64,000 bases of DNA from Vespula vulgaris (GCF_905475345.1 NC_066586.1:3340001-3404000); one strand, 5' to 3'; positions 33,189-45,886 are shown, numbered from the stretch's first letter. Translations and numbers: made by a program. Notes: generated by a model not told the origin, from the letters alone.

Positions 33189-36100
33189 GTTTTCACCCTC
33201 TCGAGTTAACGTTGGCACAGCGAAAAGCCAGCGTTAGCGAAGCTTCGAGTAGGACGACTTAAACCACCTGATTGATGCCACTTCGATCGTCGTCGAAGGA
33301 GCTAACGAGTCTCCTCAATAGATCTTTAGATTTTCCCGATCCGGTATACATAAAGCCAAAACTAGTGGTACTGAAATGTTTGAATTCACGTTTGAAAGAC
33401 GCTCGAGAGTTCTCGTTAATGAGTGTTTTCTAGTTTTGAAGGAGCAATGGAACTATCGATGGAGTTTGGAAAAGTTACTTTTTCTGAAACATCATTAGTA
33501 CAAAACTTATTTAATTTTTTGAAACTAAAGTTTAAAATTTAAAAGATTGATAAATGGAACAACTCGAGTTTTATTCGAGTGTCCAAGTCAAGTCGATCGA
33601 GGAGCACGATCATTGATACTTTCGTTCTTCTCAAAGGGAAGAGGAGAGGAAATGTTTGATTGTAAATAAAATTTTCCATTTTCAGGGTTGAGGGGTGGAG
33701 AGATACGTTAAGCGTAGACGGGGCAATTACTTTTACGAGGCGGTAGGTTCCGCAATAAGAACACGTGTAAATGTATTTTAGACTCGGGAGGCGAGTAAAA
33801 AAGTGCGAGCAAGAGAAAACGGCTACGTGGAGGAACATAAAACTCCATTTTAAATGCGCACGAAGTTGACAAGTAAATAAATAGGCTCGCATAAAAAGCT
33901 TTTAACGAAAACACGCCGGTGGATACAGATTAATGATTTACATACATTTCCTTTGGAAGACTTTGGAAAAAATAAAAAAGGAATAAAAAACAAAACAAAA
34001 AAATACACAGCAAAGTGAAATTTGGGACGTACGACCGTATTCACCAATGTGGTTCTTACAATTGGTTGATAATTAATTGATTAATTAAATCACCAGAAAT
34101 CCGATTGAACGAAAGCTAACGAGCGAGGCTATTATTAATCGGTTCATTAATTCCTACTAATTTAAAATTTTCAACCCAGCTGGATATTACCTGACGTTTC
34201 CTCCGATATAATTTTCGCGATTTCACTGTAGAATTATCGACAAAATTAAACGCGGGATCTCCGCGTTCGTATTATCGATTAAATACGTTCAAGAAGAATA
34301 ATAGAAGAATTTTATCTGGCTGTCTGGTAGCGCAGAAATTGCAAATAAAAGACGTTGTTATTCGATACTAATTATTGACTAATCGATAACGTTCGAAAAT
34401 TATTAAAACACTTACATTTGCTTGATATAAAATTGTCTGGCATTAGAAACGAGAAAGTCGAGTAATTGTACAAAATGAAAACGCATTAATTCTCCTTGAA
34501 AGCTCAGGAGACAATAACGAAATGTACGATGGTAATGTACGTCGTTAGATATCGAAGAAAAGTGCAGGGCTAAAGTCGAATGGATGGGTTTAATTCGAAG
34601 TAGAGATAAAAAACTAAAAAGTAGATATCATCGAATTGGAGATCGAGCGAACGATTTCGTAGACCCTTTTACTACTCCATACGGTCAAATTATTCTGCCG
34701 ATTTCCAATCGGTCGTGATAGCGCGTCCGGTGCACCACCATCCATTCGATGTCAATTAACATAACGTTCCGTCCGCGTCTCTGTTTTAAAGGCAATAGAT
34801 CAATTACTATCCTCATTTATCTTCCTCCGTCGGTTTATTCTTCGAACAAAAGCGAACGCAACGTCAATGAGGGATCGATAATGAATCGTGATTTACGTCA
34901 CTACGACCCAGTTTCGAGGGAGAAGAAGCAAAGACAGAGACAGAGACAGAGAGAATATCTATCTCATCAGAATGGCCGCCTTCGAACTTCTCTACTACCG
35001 TGATGAACCTTCTCAGTAGAGAAGGCTGTTCGTGAGATCTCGACGTTCCAAGTTTCTCATTTCGGAGAGTTCCTACTGGTTTGCGAGCCAAACACGTTCG
35101 TCCGAAGGGTCAGCCATGCTCGCCCTTTACAGAGGATCGCTACGTTCGTAACCCTCAATTAACTCGACTGCGAATTGATTTTCCGGTTTACTGTCACTTA
35201 CAGGATCCAGCCTCCGAAGCAGGCCTCTCTCCTTCGACATAGGCACGAGTATCCCTATGCACATATATGTGTCTATCCGTGTGTATGTGTGAGACTCGAA
35301 TTAGAACTGCTCGGATACGACGTAGAATTACGTATTAGCTTTCCGATATTCCGACCGTCGTTACTACGTAATTCTAATCTCTATATGGATCGGTACATAT
35401 TTGTGCACGTATATATACCTTCGCCATATAAATGGATTAATATGTAACGATCGGTAAAAGGCATTAATATGAATTTTCCCAAAAAAGGTTAAGTGTTAAT
35501 ATCATTACTAGAGCGATCATCGTATCAATTTGATGAGATCTACGAAAACGGTAAAATTATTTTCATTTATTTGTTCAAAAAGTCACGTTCGTTCGTTCGT
35601 TCGATCAAAAAAATTTTATGCCGCTCGGGAACTACGATCTTGATTTACAGCGATCGCTTAAAAGCTGTTAAATCGCCGAGGTTTTTATTCGTAGCTTAAA
35701 AGATAAAACAGGAGTATTTCGAAGACGATAAAAAGCATACGGTGAAACGAGAAGAGAGAAGGACAGAGAATGACATTCGCGACACGCCGCGTTTCTCGTG
35801 ATGAAGAGGACGAGATCAAAGTACTTTCAAAGCCCGCGGCAATTTCCCGAAAGATTGCCCGCTGATTTAATTCCTGGTGGTGTTCCACCGATCGTTGCCA
35901 GAAACGTTCGAAAGTGGTGCGAATTCGTGCGATTCGACGAATCCAATAAAATGTATTTACGTATACGCTTGCTTGTGTATCTCTCTACGTGTCTACGATG
36001 TTTTATTCAATTCGATCAATAGTCTATATATTTTTTTTCGATTACATCGTTCAACAAGGAATAAATCAACGACATTCGATAGGTAATATCAATAACAATA

Positions 36101-36420
36101 AGTCGATCGTTAAGAAAAGTAACATCGTGAAGATCAATAAAGTGTCGACAGTTAATCGAAAAGATAAAAAATGAAGAAATACACATGTCCGAGATAGATC
36201 GATACGTTAGATAGAGATAATAGAAAGAAAATGATAGAATCCAATTGATGTTTGGGAAGAACTGACAAACCCTAACGCAGGTAGACAAGTTCATTCGTTC
36301 AAGAAAGAACGTCTCCGACAAGAGTAGGAAAGCGTAACGGAGTCGAACCGAACGGAGAGCTAACCAGGCTATGGGAGATAAACGAAGGGTGGTAGTAATA
36401 GTAAAGAGGAGGGGATCGTA
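33189..36420. other. Mostly unique DNA
   Basis: Contains AT-rich DNA with several TTAATTAA-type stretches (34068-34170) and a CpG-rich part at 34690-35140 open on the minus strand. Nothing recognised. Confidence 0.5.
34932..34953. repeat. (ACAGAG)n hexamer
   Basis: Three exact units. Confidence 0.8.
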
Positions 36421-36660
36421 ACGTCGAAGGGAGAGTGCGTGCGGATGTTTCGTTCCGCGAGCCTCCCGCAACTCTCTGCGCAAGGGTGTACGAAAGGTTC
36501 GCCACGAAGAGGGTGGGTGCCGGGACTGGTCGTACACGAAACAGCACTTACACCCCCGCAACCTCGACCCTCCGCTCCGGCGAACCTACGAGCCGGCTCA
36601 CCGACAGCTGGACTCTACCGTACTCTCCGCGTTTCTCGGTAATACGCCTAAACCGTAGCT
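36421..36660. other. GC island, possible promoter or 5' exon
   Basis: These 240 bases hold 147 G+C (61%) by direct count and many CpGs, in an AT-rich setting. Frames are open on both strands (plus 36435-36812, minus 36016-36561) but read as nonsense outside the island. No TATA, splice pair or known motif is convincing. Regulatory DNA or a first exon is the likeliest reading. Confidence 0.35.
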
Positions 36661-37955
36661 ATCGCGCGAGCTATCTCAGGGGTTTTCAAAATCTTCCTGA
36701 TTCTTATCTTTTAGAAAATCATTTTCTTAAGAAGCGTCCATTTCTTTCTCCACAAGAGAGAAAGAATTTCCATTTCATTTCACTTATTCTCAAAGACTCA
36801 AATTTACGCTAAAATGTTTTTTCTTTAAAACAGATATCTCTTCCTCTCTTTCTCTCTATTTAGCGTCACGTAACGAATGAATAATGATCCATATAAAATA
36901 TTATCGCAATACGTTATTACAATCGTATTGTATATCGTAACGTTTAAACCAATCCCTATTTAAATAATCTCATTCTACGAATAAATATTTGCAACGTAAA
37001 GTTAAAGACACGATCGTCGTTTCACTTTTTCCACCCCAGTGGCACTCCCCCATCCTGTCCCAAATACATCTCAAGTTAATACCTTCTACCCGATTAAGGT
37101 TCGATAATTTAATTGAATTGCAAAGTAGTCACGTTTGAAAGCCACTGTCGCATACACATACATAGATACATTTACGTAGTAACACTCGGTTATTCCTCTC
37201 GGCTCAAGCTCCTGGTTCACCAACACGTTCTCTTCTGCAAACGTATAAGGCCTCCCTCGCGTACACGAGGATCACAGAAATACAGACGCGTACGTGAAAC
37301 TATATATATACTAAAAGCTACGTACCAATACCAATGCAGTAACGCAACCACCAACACCAAGGTATTCGCGTTCCTGCAGTACTTACTCTGCAAGTGGAAT
37401 TCTCTCGTGGACCGAGTTGGGGGAGTCTCCCTTTCTCCCTCCTTCCCTTCATCCAGCTCCATCACCAACCAACCCATACTCCACTTTTCCACCCCTTTTC
37501 CGAGCATCAACCCGCTCGGAACTTGCCACGGCCCTGGTAATGAAAACGAATCGCTCTTCTTCTCGAGGCCCCTCCTTTTTTTTTTACCCTAACCAGACGG
37601 CGGCGCACATGGAACGCAACGAAACACGTCGGAGGGTTCCGAGGACAGGTAAGAGAGAAGCCTGGCTGAAAGAGAGGGAAAACACAGACGAAACTCTCGT
37701 TTGTCCGAAAGTCGACGATGTTTCTCCAAACGAGATTATTATGCTAGTAAAAGATCCTAACATTGTCTCACTCGCTTTCTTCTTCTTACACGTGGATACA
37801 TGTTGAACATTTTAGTCTCGTCAAAAACATTCGTAAGAATCCTATCTTATTTCTTATTCTTATTTTGAAAATCGAGAGAAGAGTTGCTAGAGACGAATGA
37901 ATCGAGATACGAACGGACGATGAGAGAGAACATTGATCGATTGTCTGGACCAAAG

Positions 37956-37956
<1 letters not shown>
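36661..37956. other. Unique DNA, pyrimidine-biased at 37410-37600
   Basis: A 159-codon plus frame (37113-37592) ends in Ser/Pro/Phe-rich low complexity and is not credible. Confidence 0.5.

Positions 37957-37999
<43 letters not shown>
37957..37999. repeat. (CT)n array
   Basis: Nearly pure CT. Confidence 0.95.
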
Positions 38000-38002
<3 letters not shown>

Positions 38003-38221
38003 TCTCTCTGTGCTTTCATCCTTTGTCCTTCGATAGTTTATCGATAGTGTTTCACCTCATTTCTCTGTGTAGATACTCGAAAGTTTTACATTGATATAAT
38101 TGCTATTGCAATTTGGATTTTCTTTTTTTTCTCTTTATTCTTTCTTTTTTAATAAACGAGCAAGTTCATTTCTTCTTCGTAAGAATATTCATCGTAGTAT
38201 TTGTGTAATTAATGCTTAAAA

Positions 38222-38241
38222 AAAGCATTTTTGAATGCTTT
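38222..38241. repeat. 20-base hairpin
   Basis: AAAGCATT-tttg-AATGCTTT, a perfect 8-base inverted repeat. Confidence 0.6.
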
Positions 38242-38723
38242 ATGCAATTATTGCTTGCGTTTGGATAAAGTATTCTTTTTAGAAAACCCACAAATTCTGA
38301 TATTATATTATAATAACTGTTTATTCGTTGAGTATAATGAAAAGATAATAATCGGGGCAGCTTGCGTGAATTAAAAGTAACTTTATATTTTACAGCTACG
38401 ATTACAATTAATAAAAATTCCATTCTCAACGTGCATTGAAATTTAATATACCTACTCGCGATTTCTCACTTTCTTGTTTTTAAGTAAGTACGTAGCAAGT
38501 TCCTTTTCCGCAGTCGAATGAATTTTTTTCTCTCTACGAGAAATTCGAAAACTCTATTACTTTTATACCCGTTCAAACAGGCGGATTCTTAATTTCCATT
38601 AAAGCGAAACAACGAAATACGTTTAAAGTGGGAATAAAGGAGAACGGCCATATCGATCGGATTGAATTCACGCTATTTCCAAGCGCCAAATCTTTTAAAA
38701 GTCTCTTTCCGATCGCGAGTAAC

Positions 38724-38744
38724 AAAGAGAAAGAGAAAGAGTAT

Positions 38745-38786
<42 letters not shown>

Positions 38787-38794
38787 GAAAGAGA
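38724..38794. repeat. (GA)n array
   Basis: GA with GAAA interruptions. Confidence 0.95.
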
Positions 38795-38947
38795 ACATAG
38801 GAAACTTGTAAAGTTGAAAATCTGAACCAGGTCAAGCTCTTCCTTTTCTCGCGCGCGTTCGTTGCCATCGAATCGACCCTGCTGCTCGGTGTTTCGAATT
38901 CATTATCGTTAAGAATCATAACCCTCACGTGCTCGCACACTCGATCA

Positions 38948-39031
38948 CGTATATATATACATATATTCACATATATATATATATATATGTATATATAATA
39001 TGTATATGTATGTATGTATGTATGTATATAG
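38948..39031. repeat. (TA)n and (TATG)n cluster
   Basis: Several short TA runs with TATG/GTAT units. Confidence 0.9.
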
Positions 39032-39886
39032 ATACACTGTACAGTTCTTTCACGCGAGTATACGAGTCACGATAAATTCGTGCTCTTCGCGCTACTCCGC
39101 ACGAAAACAGAGAAGGACGTGATAAGAGCGTACTCGAAGCGTCTACGAAGGGTCGATGGACGTCATCGGTGGAGGGAAATGAGAACAAGGAGAGTTCTTT
39201 TTTTTTTTCTTTTTCTTTTCTTTTTTTTTCTTTCTCTTTCTATCTCGTGCTGTATTTTATACACACAAACATATATACATACAAGAGTTCCATACGTTTC
39301 CTACGTGAGATAGTTTGAGAATACTTTTTTCTCGCAAGAAAGATAAATGGAATTATATTATACTTCACGTACTACACGTATGTATATGTATATATATATT
39401 TTTATTTATATATAGGTATACGTGAATGTAGAAAATTCTCTTCTTCCATTTTCTTTTTTTTTTATTCTACGAGTTTCACCCCCTTTCACCATCTACTGGC
39501 GTGTACATACCTACCTAGTACCTAGTACCACGTCTAATTAGAGTTCCTCGACCATTCTCGTGTACCTTTCAGAGTCTGAAGAGTTCTTCTAGTACCGCGT
39601 GACACTAGGAAATAAGAGGAGAAGGAAGAGAAGGAGGATGAGGAGAAAAAGGAGAAGGAGGAAGAGGAGTTAGTCGCGTTGGAGAAATGCCATTGCTGAG
39701 GGAAGCGAGAGTCCTTGCGGAGCTCTGTCTCAGCCAAAACGAGACTATCGTTTGAAGGATGAACAAGTTGGGAATTCGACTCGACGATAAGCTGGTAACT
39801 ACGACCATTGAATTATTCGCCCTCTAACTATAGTACCATACATGGATATATCGTGTGTTAAACTCGAATTTGTTTCACGTTTGAGT

Positions 39887-39924
39887 AAAAAAAAAAAAAA
39901 GAAAAAAAAAAAACAGAAAAAAAA
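39887..39924. repeat. A-rich tract
   Basis: A14, G, A12, then CAG and A8. Confidence 0.9.
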
Positions 39925-40355
39925 TGGCAACGCAAGAGACGAAGAATTTTTTTTTGTCAACAATTCAACAATCAACTCAAAATGCAATCGACAGTTATAT
40001 TTTATTGAATATGTTTACAAACAGATATTTTTAAGAGTAGAATGACAATAAATATTTGGAATATTAGAGAAACTCGAGATAAAAAATAAAATAAATAGCC
40101 TTATGTTCACTGTTATTGTTTCTCTAACTGAATATGCGTGTAAGTAGAGTCAAATTTTTCATCCATCACGAAGTTAAAATCATTTTGCTAGTTGAAAGAA
40201 AGAGAGAGAGAGAGAGAAACCCTTCGAGATCGCAAAGTACGAGTTATTTGTTCCATTCCAGTTTTCCCGCAAACAAGAAGAACGACGTCGCTAACGGAAA
40301 CGGACGGAATTTACATTTAATCTCGAGGGTTGAAATTTAAAAAACTCGTGCGAAC

Positions 40356-40358
<3 letters not shown>

Positions 40359-40396
<38 letters not shown>

Positions 40397-40417
40397 TTCC
40401 TTCTCTCTCTTTTTCTC
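40359..40417. repeat. (CT)n array
   Basis: Pure CT then CTTT units. Confidence 0.95.
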
Positions 40418-40638
40418 ATACCTTCGCCACACAGATGACGGAGTAAAAATATCGTTCGAAAATGTAATAGGTATTCTGAGTATTTCATTTCAGAAAAAGA
40501 AAAAAAGAAAACAAATACAAACTTTCCGTAGGAAAAGAAGAATGCCCATCGTAATTTCCGTATCGCTCGTCGGCAAATATCTCATGTTCTTTGTTCAAAA
40601 CGTATTTTCTCTTTCTATCTCTTTTCTCTTAATTCCAG

Positions 40639-40835
40639 ACATATCCAAACTCGATTCGAATAGCCGTTCGCCATCGAGGAAAAGAGGAAGGGAAAGTACA
40701 AGTCCGGTTCAATTCGAAAGCGAAAAAGAAAGAAGAAATTCTTTCGTCGTCCGTGCACGAACGAAAGAACGAACGAATTCTGTCTCTCTTTTCTTTTTTT
40801 TTTTTGTCGCCAATCGAAACTTCGATGGGGATTAA
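40639..40835 (+). CDS. Exon-like segment after a strong splice acceptor (Ser/Arg-rich)
   Basis: A long pyrimidine tract ending AATTCCAG (40608-40638) is an excellent acceptor. The frame that follows reads ISKLDSNSRSPSRKRGRES and continues with charged Ser/Arg/Glu residues to TAA at 40833-40835. The last 16 residues include a poly-Phe run from a T tract (about 40787-40806), which is unlikely in a real protein, so a real exon may end earlier. No convincing GTAAGT-type donor was seen and no upstream exon was found. The SR-like composition recalls nuclear or splicing proteins but is not diagnostic. The minus strand is also open here. Confidence 0.18.
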
Positions 40836-40896
40836 AATTAAACGGGCGACCACGGGGAGAATAAGGGTGGGACACAACTTCAAATCCCTGGGCTAA

Positions 40897-41000
40897 GAAA
40901 CGCGAACGAACCGACGAACGAGAGAACGAAAGTACGAAAGAACGGAAGGACAAACGAAAGAAGGAAAGGACGAACGAAAGAACGAAAGAACGAACGAAGC
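40897..41000. repeat. Degenerate (GAAC/GAAAGAAC)n tetranucleotide array
   Basis: About 100 bases of GAAC, GAAA and GGAC units. Its minus-strand reading gives repeated Ser-Phe-Val-Leu blocks. The interruptions suggest an old array. Confidence 0.85.
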
Positions 41001-41138
41001 ACGCAGTCATCGTGACTCCGAGAAAATCCCGGCGACGACGCGACGGCGCTCCATCCTTCTTCCCTTCGTGCTCGGTGACAGAAAACAAGCGGGATGCACA
41101 CCCCGCCTTTTACCTCGTTGTGGTTTGGGGTAAGGTTA

Positions 41139-41220
41139 GAGAGAAAAAGAGAAAGAGAGAGAGAGAGAGAGGGAAAGAAGGAAGAGTGGGAGAGAGGAGG
41201 GGAGAAACAGGGAGGAAAGG
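41139..41220. repeat. (GA)n and GGGA purine tract
   Basis: GA core followed by GGAAGG-type units. Confidence 0.9.
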
Positions 41221-41402
41221 GTGGTTCGGTCGAATCAATTAAAAGCTCGCGAGCGGCCTGAAATTTATGCGGGAAAAATTAACAAGTCAGATGTCTCTCG
41301 GAGCACTAACTCCCTTCCCCTCCCCTCTTTTCCCCTCTTTCTATCTACTCCTCCATGCCTCGACTTTACCTTTCACCCCACCTCAACTTCACAACGACAA
41401 CT

Positions 41403-41470
41403 ACGATGACGACGACGACGACGACGACGACTACGACTACGACTACGACGACGACTACGACGACGACGTT
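41403..41470. repeat. (ACG)n/(ACT)n trinucleotide array
   Basis: ACGACG and ACTACG units. Reads as poly-Asp/Tyr, which is an artefact. Confidence 0.9.
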
Positions 41471-41818
41471 GCTGCTACTGCCTGACGCGACGTCGGGGCT
41501 CGTAGCTCGACGGATATTAAATTAACGGAAATAATGAAATGATAACCGACTCGGAGCTCGGCGAGTCAGTCTTTCCCTCCCACCGACCAATCGTCTACGC
41601 TGTACTAAATCCTCCGAAAAGTCAAATTATAATGTCACCGACTATACCAGGGTGCACCGTTTAATTCGATATCGTTCTCTTTTTATATACGTCTCTTATA
41701 ATTTTAACTTTGTAAAAAATCTTCATACAAAAGGCGAATAAAAATTTTCCTCTTGAAATCTTTTCTTCGATATCCAATAATCCTTTTATAAGAAAATTTT
41801 TTATAACATTAAACACAC

Positions 41819-41822
<4 letters not shown>

Positions 41823-41868
<46 letters not shown>
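41823..41868. repeat. (TA)n microsatellite
   Basis: Pure TA run of more than 20 units. Confidence 0.95.
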
Positions 41869-41872
<4 letters not shown>

Positions 41873-42165
41873 GGTGATTAAGTTAAATGGAAACCTCCTT
41901 TATGATTTAGCTTCTATGTTCCATTTACCATCCACTCACCCTTTTCTTGTCCGTCCCGTTAGCGTTAACTGGCTACCGCGATTAAACCACTGGCCATTAC
42001 GTTTCGGATATATTCGGAACGTAGTTCCAGCCGGAAAGGTGATGTCGAGGGGTGACCACAGTCGAAGAGGGTTTAGCTTGCGAAAGGAGAAACGCTTGTA
42101 CCGGTATCTTGACCTTAATGATCATTGCTACCACCTTTCCAATGGCAAACGGGCCGATTATTTTG

Positions 42166-42168
<3 letters not shown>

Positions 42169-42213
<45 letters not shown>

Positions 42214-42230
42214 GTATATATATGTATATA
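42169..42230. repeat. (TA)n-(TATG)n array
   Basis: TA run ending in GTATATGTATATATATG units. Confidence 0.95.
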
Positions 42231-42391
42231 GTTATCCGCTTGGGGTTTAATGCATACTTAAAGTATCATCATAGCATACTCAAAGTATACAACTATGTGA
42301 GATAATTTTTGTATTTCCATCCAAATAAAAGATTCGATCAAACACAACGATCGATTGATCAAAGATAAATTCATTCGATAGAGAAATCAGT

Positions 42392-42403
42392 TTTTCTCCT
42401 TTC

Positions 42404-42436
<33 letters not shown>

Positions 42437-42455
42437 CTTTCTTTCTTTCTCTCTT
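42392..42455. repeat. (CT)n and (CTTT)n array
   Basis: CT then CTTT units. Confidence 0.9.
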
Positions 42456-42649
42456 CGTAAATAAGACGCAAGACAAGGGACAGGTGGAGTATCGAAGACA
42501 ATATCGGAATAATTAAAGGGTAAAAGCACGATGTGGTGGATGGGAGGAAGTAAGGGTGAAATGGGGGTATCTCGAGGACGTGGCAATTTGCTCCTGGCAG
42601 TGTTTGTACTGCAAACTTAATCGCGCCCAGCAAGGTACACAGGGAATGA

Positions 42650-42800
42650 GGTACTTCGATATCGGTCACAGTGATTAATCAGTGCCATATGGTAAGCCTC
42701 AACGTCGCCGGTTCCGCGAGAGAAAGCAATTAATAACGTTTCCATTATCACCGGCGCGTAATAAGTAATGAAACCGTAGACGAGGAAACGGCGTTTAGCC
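42650..42800. promoter_or_regulatory. Unique block with homeodomain-like sites
   Basis: Contains GATTAATC (Otx/bicoid-like palindrome), CATATG (E-box), GCAATTAATAACG and a CCGGCGCG stretch. Repeat-free. Confidence 0.2.
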
Positions 42801-44705
42801 GTACCGAGACCACCAAAAAGAAAGATGGAAGAAAGCTAAGTGTACGAAACGATTAATTACGTTTCTCCGATTCTTACCTGATACTTACGCTGGAACAAAC
42901 AAACGCGTGTACACATTTACGCTATTTCACACGTTCCAACTATTTCTTTTTCTGTATCTTTATGTTTATTGAATGTTTAAAACAAATGTATTAAGATAGG
43001 ACTGTAAGTATTTTTAAAAATTTTTATTTCTTTTTTTCTTCATATGAAACGTGAATTGTGATTTAAGAGAAGGAAAAAGGATAAAATGGAAAAAAAATAA
43101 AGAAAAAAACGATGACTCGATGTTTACGAGAAACAATTATTATCGCGAATAACGTTGCGCTTTGTCGGCGGTAGTAATCGTCGCTTCCGTTACGAACGGT
43201 CTATGATGATGAATAGCCTCTCGCCTAATTTATTCAGACTCGCCTTGGTAAATCGCGTGAGCCGCGGACAAGTCTTATGTGCTCTCTCGTGCGCACAAGT
43301 TCAAATTAAATCGGTCTTTTCTCGTGCCAGCCGAACCTTTTTTCTCTGTTTTCGCGAGCCTATCGGATAAGCGATACTTAAGATATGAATAATGGTTACC
43401 GTTATCGTAGCTATTAGAGATAATGTCTGGCCTCATTTATATTACGTTTGACGACGTTAAAAAGTAGAGACGACATTAAATAAATCAGACGTGAAATCGC
43501 AGGATGATTAACCTGCTTTACGTTAAGGTGAAATTTTACGATAACGGCCAAAGTTTCGATTTCATGAGGTCAGTAACATGAAATAAATAAACAACGAAAA
43601 TTAAATTTACATTACGCAGTTACGTATTTTAAACTATCTCCAACGTATTATTAAAATATCTCCAATTTCGTTTAATAATGACGACAATAATGTGAAAGCT
43701 AAAAATTCAATTTACGTTAGCGGCGTAAAATTTGTTTTCCTTGATCATATACAAATTGATTTTACGTTATGTTTCGTATAATTAGTATTTAACAAAAAGA
43801 AAAAAAAAGAAAAGAGAGAGAGAAAGAACCGCAAGAAAAAAAGAGTAGTAACAGAAGCAAGGAAAGAGGAGAAGGAAAGGTAATGATATAAATTTATGAA
43901 ACATAGTTGGTCGCGTTCTCACGGCTCACGGCTTCTCTTCGTCGTTTCTCCTTCTCAGACTTGCGCGCGTGAGCAAGCAGGTAATTAGTGCCGAAAATTC
44001 ACGCTCGTCGCTTCCGTCGTGGGGAATTACTGCTACCATAAAATATCGCTGCTTTATGATATAAAAGGTAATTAGTACCACGTGCTCGCGGTCGCGAGAC
44101 GCGCGACTTAAAACAATTAGCAAGCGAATCACAGCAGCTGCGTAGCTTTCTCTCCCGAGGCACGTTTACCGTACAAATAAAACGAGCTGAAAGAGGGGAG
44201 GAATGAAAAAGACGAAAACTTCGAAGATGGTGAATATTAACTGTGCGAGAGAAACTTTTTACGATTTGGCTGAGCAATAAAAAAAAAAAAGAAAAGAAAA
44301 ATAAAATAAAATGAAAAAAAGAAAAGGAAAAAGAATTAATAATTTTTTTATTAACTCGAAGTTGAACTTTCATCGAATCTCGTTCGTTCTTTCGCTTAAT
44401 CTTTATCGTGTTCTTAAGAGATATTAGAGATTCAAGGAAAACAAAAAAAAAAACAAAGAAAAAGAAAACTGTATCATTTTATAACAACATTTGTGAGAGG
44501 TTTCACTTAGATATAATTTTATCAAAAAATTAAATTTTCACATTATACTGAAAGAATTGATAAGTCGATAAGAAGGTATAGGAAACATTATACGTAAGTA
44601 CATACATATGTGGGTCTTTGAAAAATAGAACGAAGAGGCCGCGATAAGCGTTTCCTTCGCAAAGGCTAACGTATCGACACGTTTTCGTGGTAAGCAGTGG
44701 AAAAA
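42801..44705. other. Mostly AT-rich unique DNA
   Basis: A-rich tracts near 43800, 44280 and 44440. Apart from the 43140-43370 block nothing is recognised. Confidence 0.55.
43140..43370. other. CpG-rich unique block with an open frame of 71 codons
   Basis: The plus frame at 43155-43370 has ordinary composition, but its first codon is not well placed and no family is recognised. Non-coding regulatory DNA is as likely. Confidence 0.12.
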
Positions 44706-44822
44706 AGAAGAGTGAGAAAGAAGAAATAGAAGGTTTGAAGGAGGAGAGGAGTAGAAGTAGGAAGAGGAGGAGGAGGAGGAGGAGGAGAAGTAGAAGCAGG
44801 AGAAGAGTAAGAGGGTAGAAAA
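44706..44822. repeat. Purine tract with (GGA)n
   Basis: Exact GGA units at about 44764-44788; G-quadruplex-prone. Confidence 0.9.
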
Positions 44823-44990
44823 GGCAGGGGTGGAATGAAATTCGCCGAGCTTCATATCGCGGTCGTTACTTTCCCAGAATTTATTCCCAGCCGCACTACC
44901 GCCACTACTACCACCATCGACAACTAACCCTCTTCCACCCCCTACATTTTCTCCTGTCAAGTACTTTCTCGGTGGCTTAAACCACGAAAA

Positions 44991-45048
44991 GAGAGAGAGA
45001 GAGAGAGAGAGGGGGGGAAAGAGAAAGAGAGTAAGAGAAAGAGAAAAA
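44991..45048. repeat. (GA)n array
   Basis: GA followed by G7 and GAAA units. Confidence 0.9.
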
Positions 45049-45158
45049 GAAACGAGGTGAACTAAGAACTTGGAAAGATGAATACGAAGGGGTGGTGCGG
45101 AATCTTCCCAATATATACGAATCGTTACGCGAGTGAGAAAGAAAGAAAAATAGAGGAG

Positions 45159-45160
<2 letters not shown>

Positions 45161-45201
<41 letters not shown>

Positions 45202-45202
45202 A
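45161..45202. repeat. (GA)n array
   Basis: Nearly pure GA. Confidence 0.95.
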
Positions 45203-45441
45203 AAAGTAGGAGGTAAAATCAGTGCTGCGAGGGATATCGAAGAAGGCAATATTTCAATCGACGTCAGATTTATCGAGCCCCGACTGCTTCGCCATACGAA
45301 ATGGCCATCGCACCGTACCGTGTTACGTGCCACTTCGCGAAGTGCTTTCATGTCTCTAACGGGTGTCCACGTCGTTTGAGAAGCTTCAAACTCGAGTTTC
45401 GCGAGTACTGGGAATAGCTGGCTATAGTAGTTTCGATGACG

Positions 45442-45443
<2 letters not shown>

Positions 45444-45484
<41 letters not shown>

Positions 45485-45501
45485 ATCTTTCTCTTTCTCT
45501 C
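45444..45501. repeat. (CT)n array
   Basis: CT with CTGT and CTAT units. With the 45161-45202 GA array it forms a simple-sequence inverted pair 240 bases apart. Confidence 0.95.
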
Positions 45502-45837
45502 CGTACGTGAATATATTATATTTAATATGTATGCAATGATGTAAATGTGAACGATGCTATCTGCAAATAAATTGGATATTAACGACGGAAGAATCTTATT
45601 TGATCTATACCTTATTATTCGTTGTAGAGATAATGATGGTAGTCGCAATACGTTCGTAAGAGAAGGATAGAAAAGTCGAAAATGTGAAAGCTTCAGTAGG
45701 GAAAATGGATTATTTTGCCCGATGGAGCGTTGAACGTAATGAATTGAAATTGGGAAAATGCATCGTTCGAGATAATCATGAAGTAAGCGGACGGAGCTAT
45801 AAGGTGGGATGAAATTGAATTTTTCTGAAATTGTCAA

Positions 45838-45886
45838 AAAAAGAGAAGAGAGAAGAAAGAAGAGAGAGAAAGAGAAAGAGAGAGAA
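45838..45886. repeat. GA-rich tract
   Basis: AGAAG then GA. Confidence 0.85.

Noticed and set aside
38247..38262. TTATTGCTTG resembling the start of miR-137
   Set aside because: Match stops after ten bases and there is no long hairpin around it.
45790..45810. CGGACGGAG followed by ATAAGG, resembling miR-184
   Set aside because: Needs gaps to align and has no complementary arm upstream.
44977..45837. 286-codon minus frame
   Set aside because: It crosses a CT array and three GA arrays and reads mainly Ser/Leu/Phe; no ATG-led natural domain.
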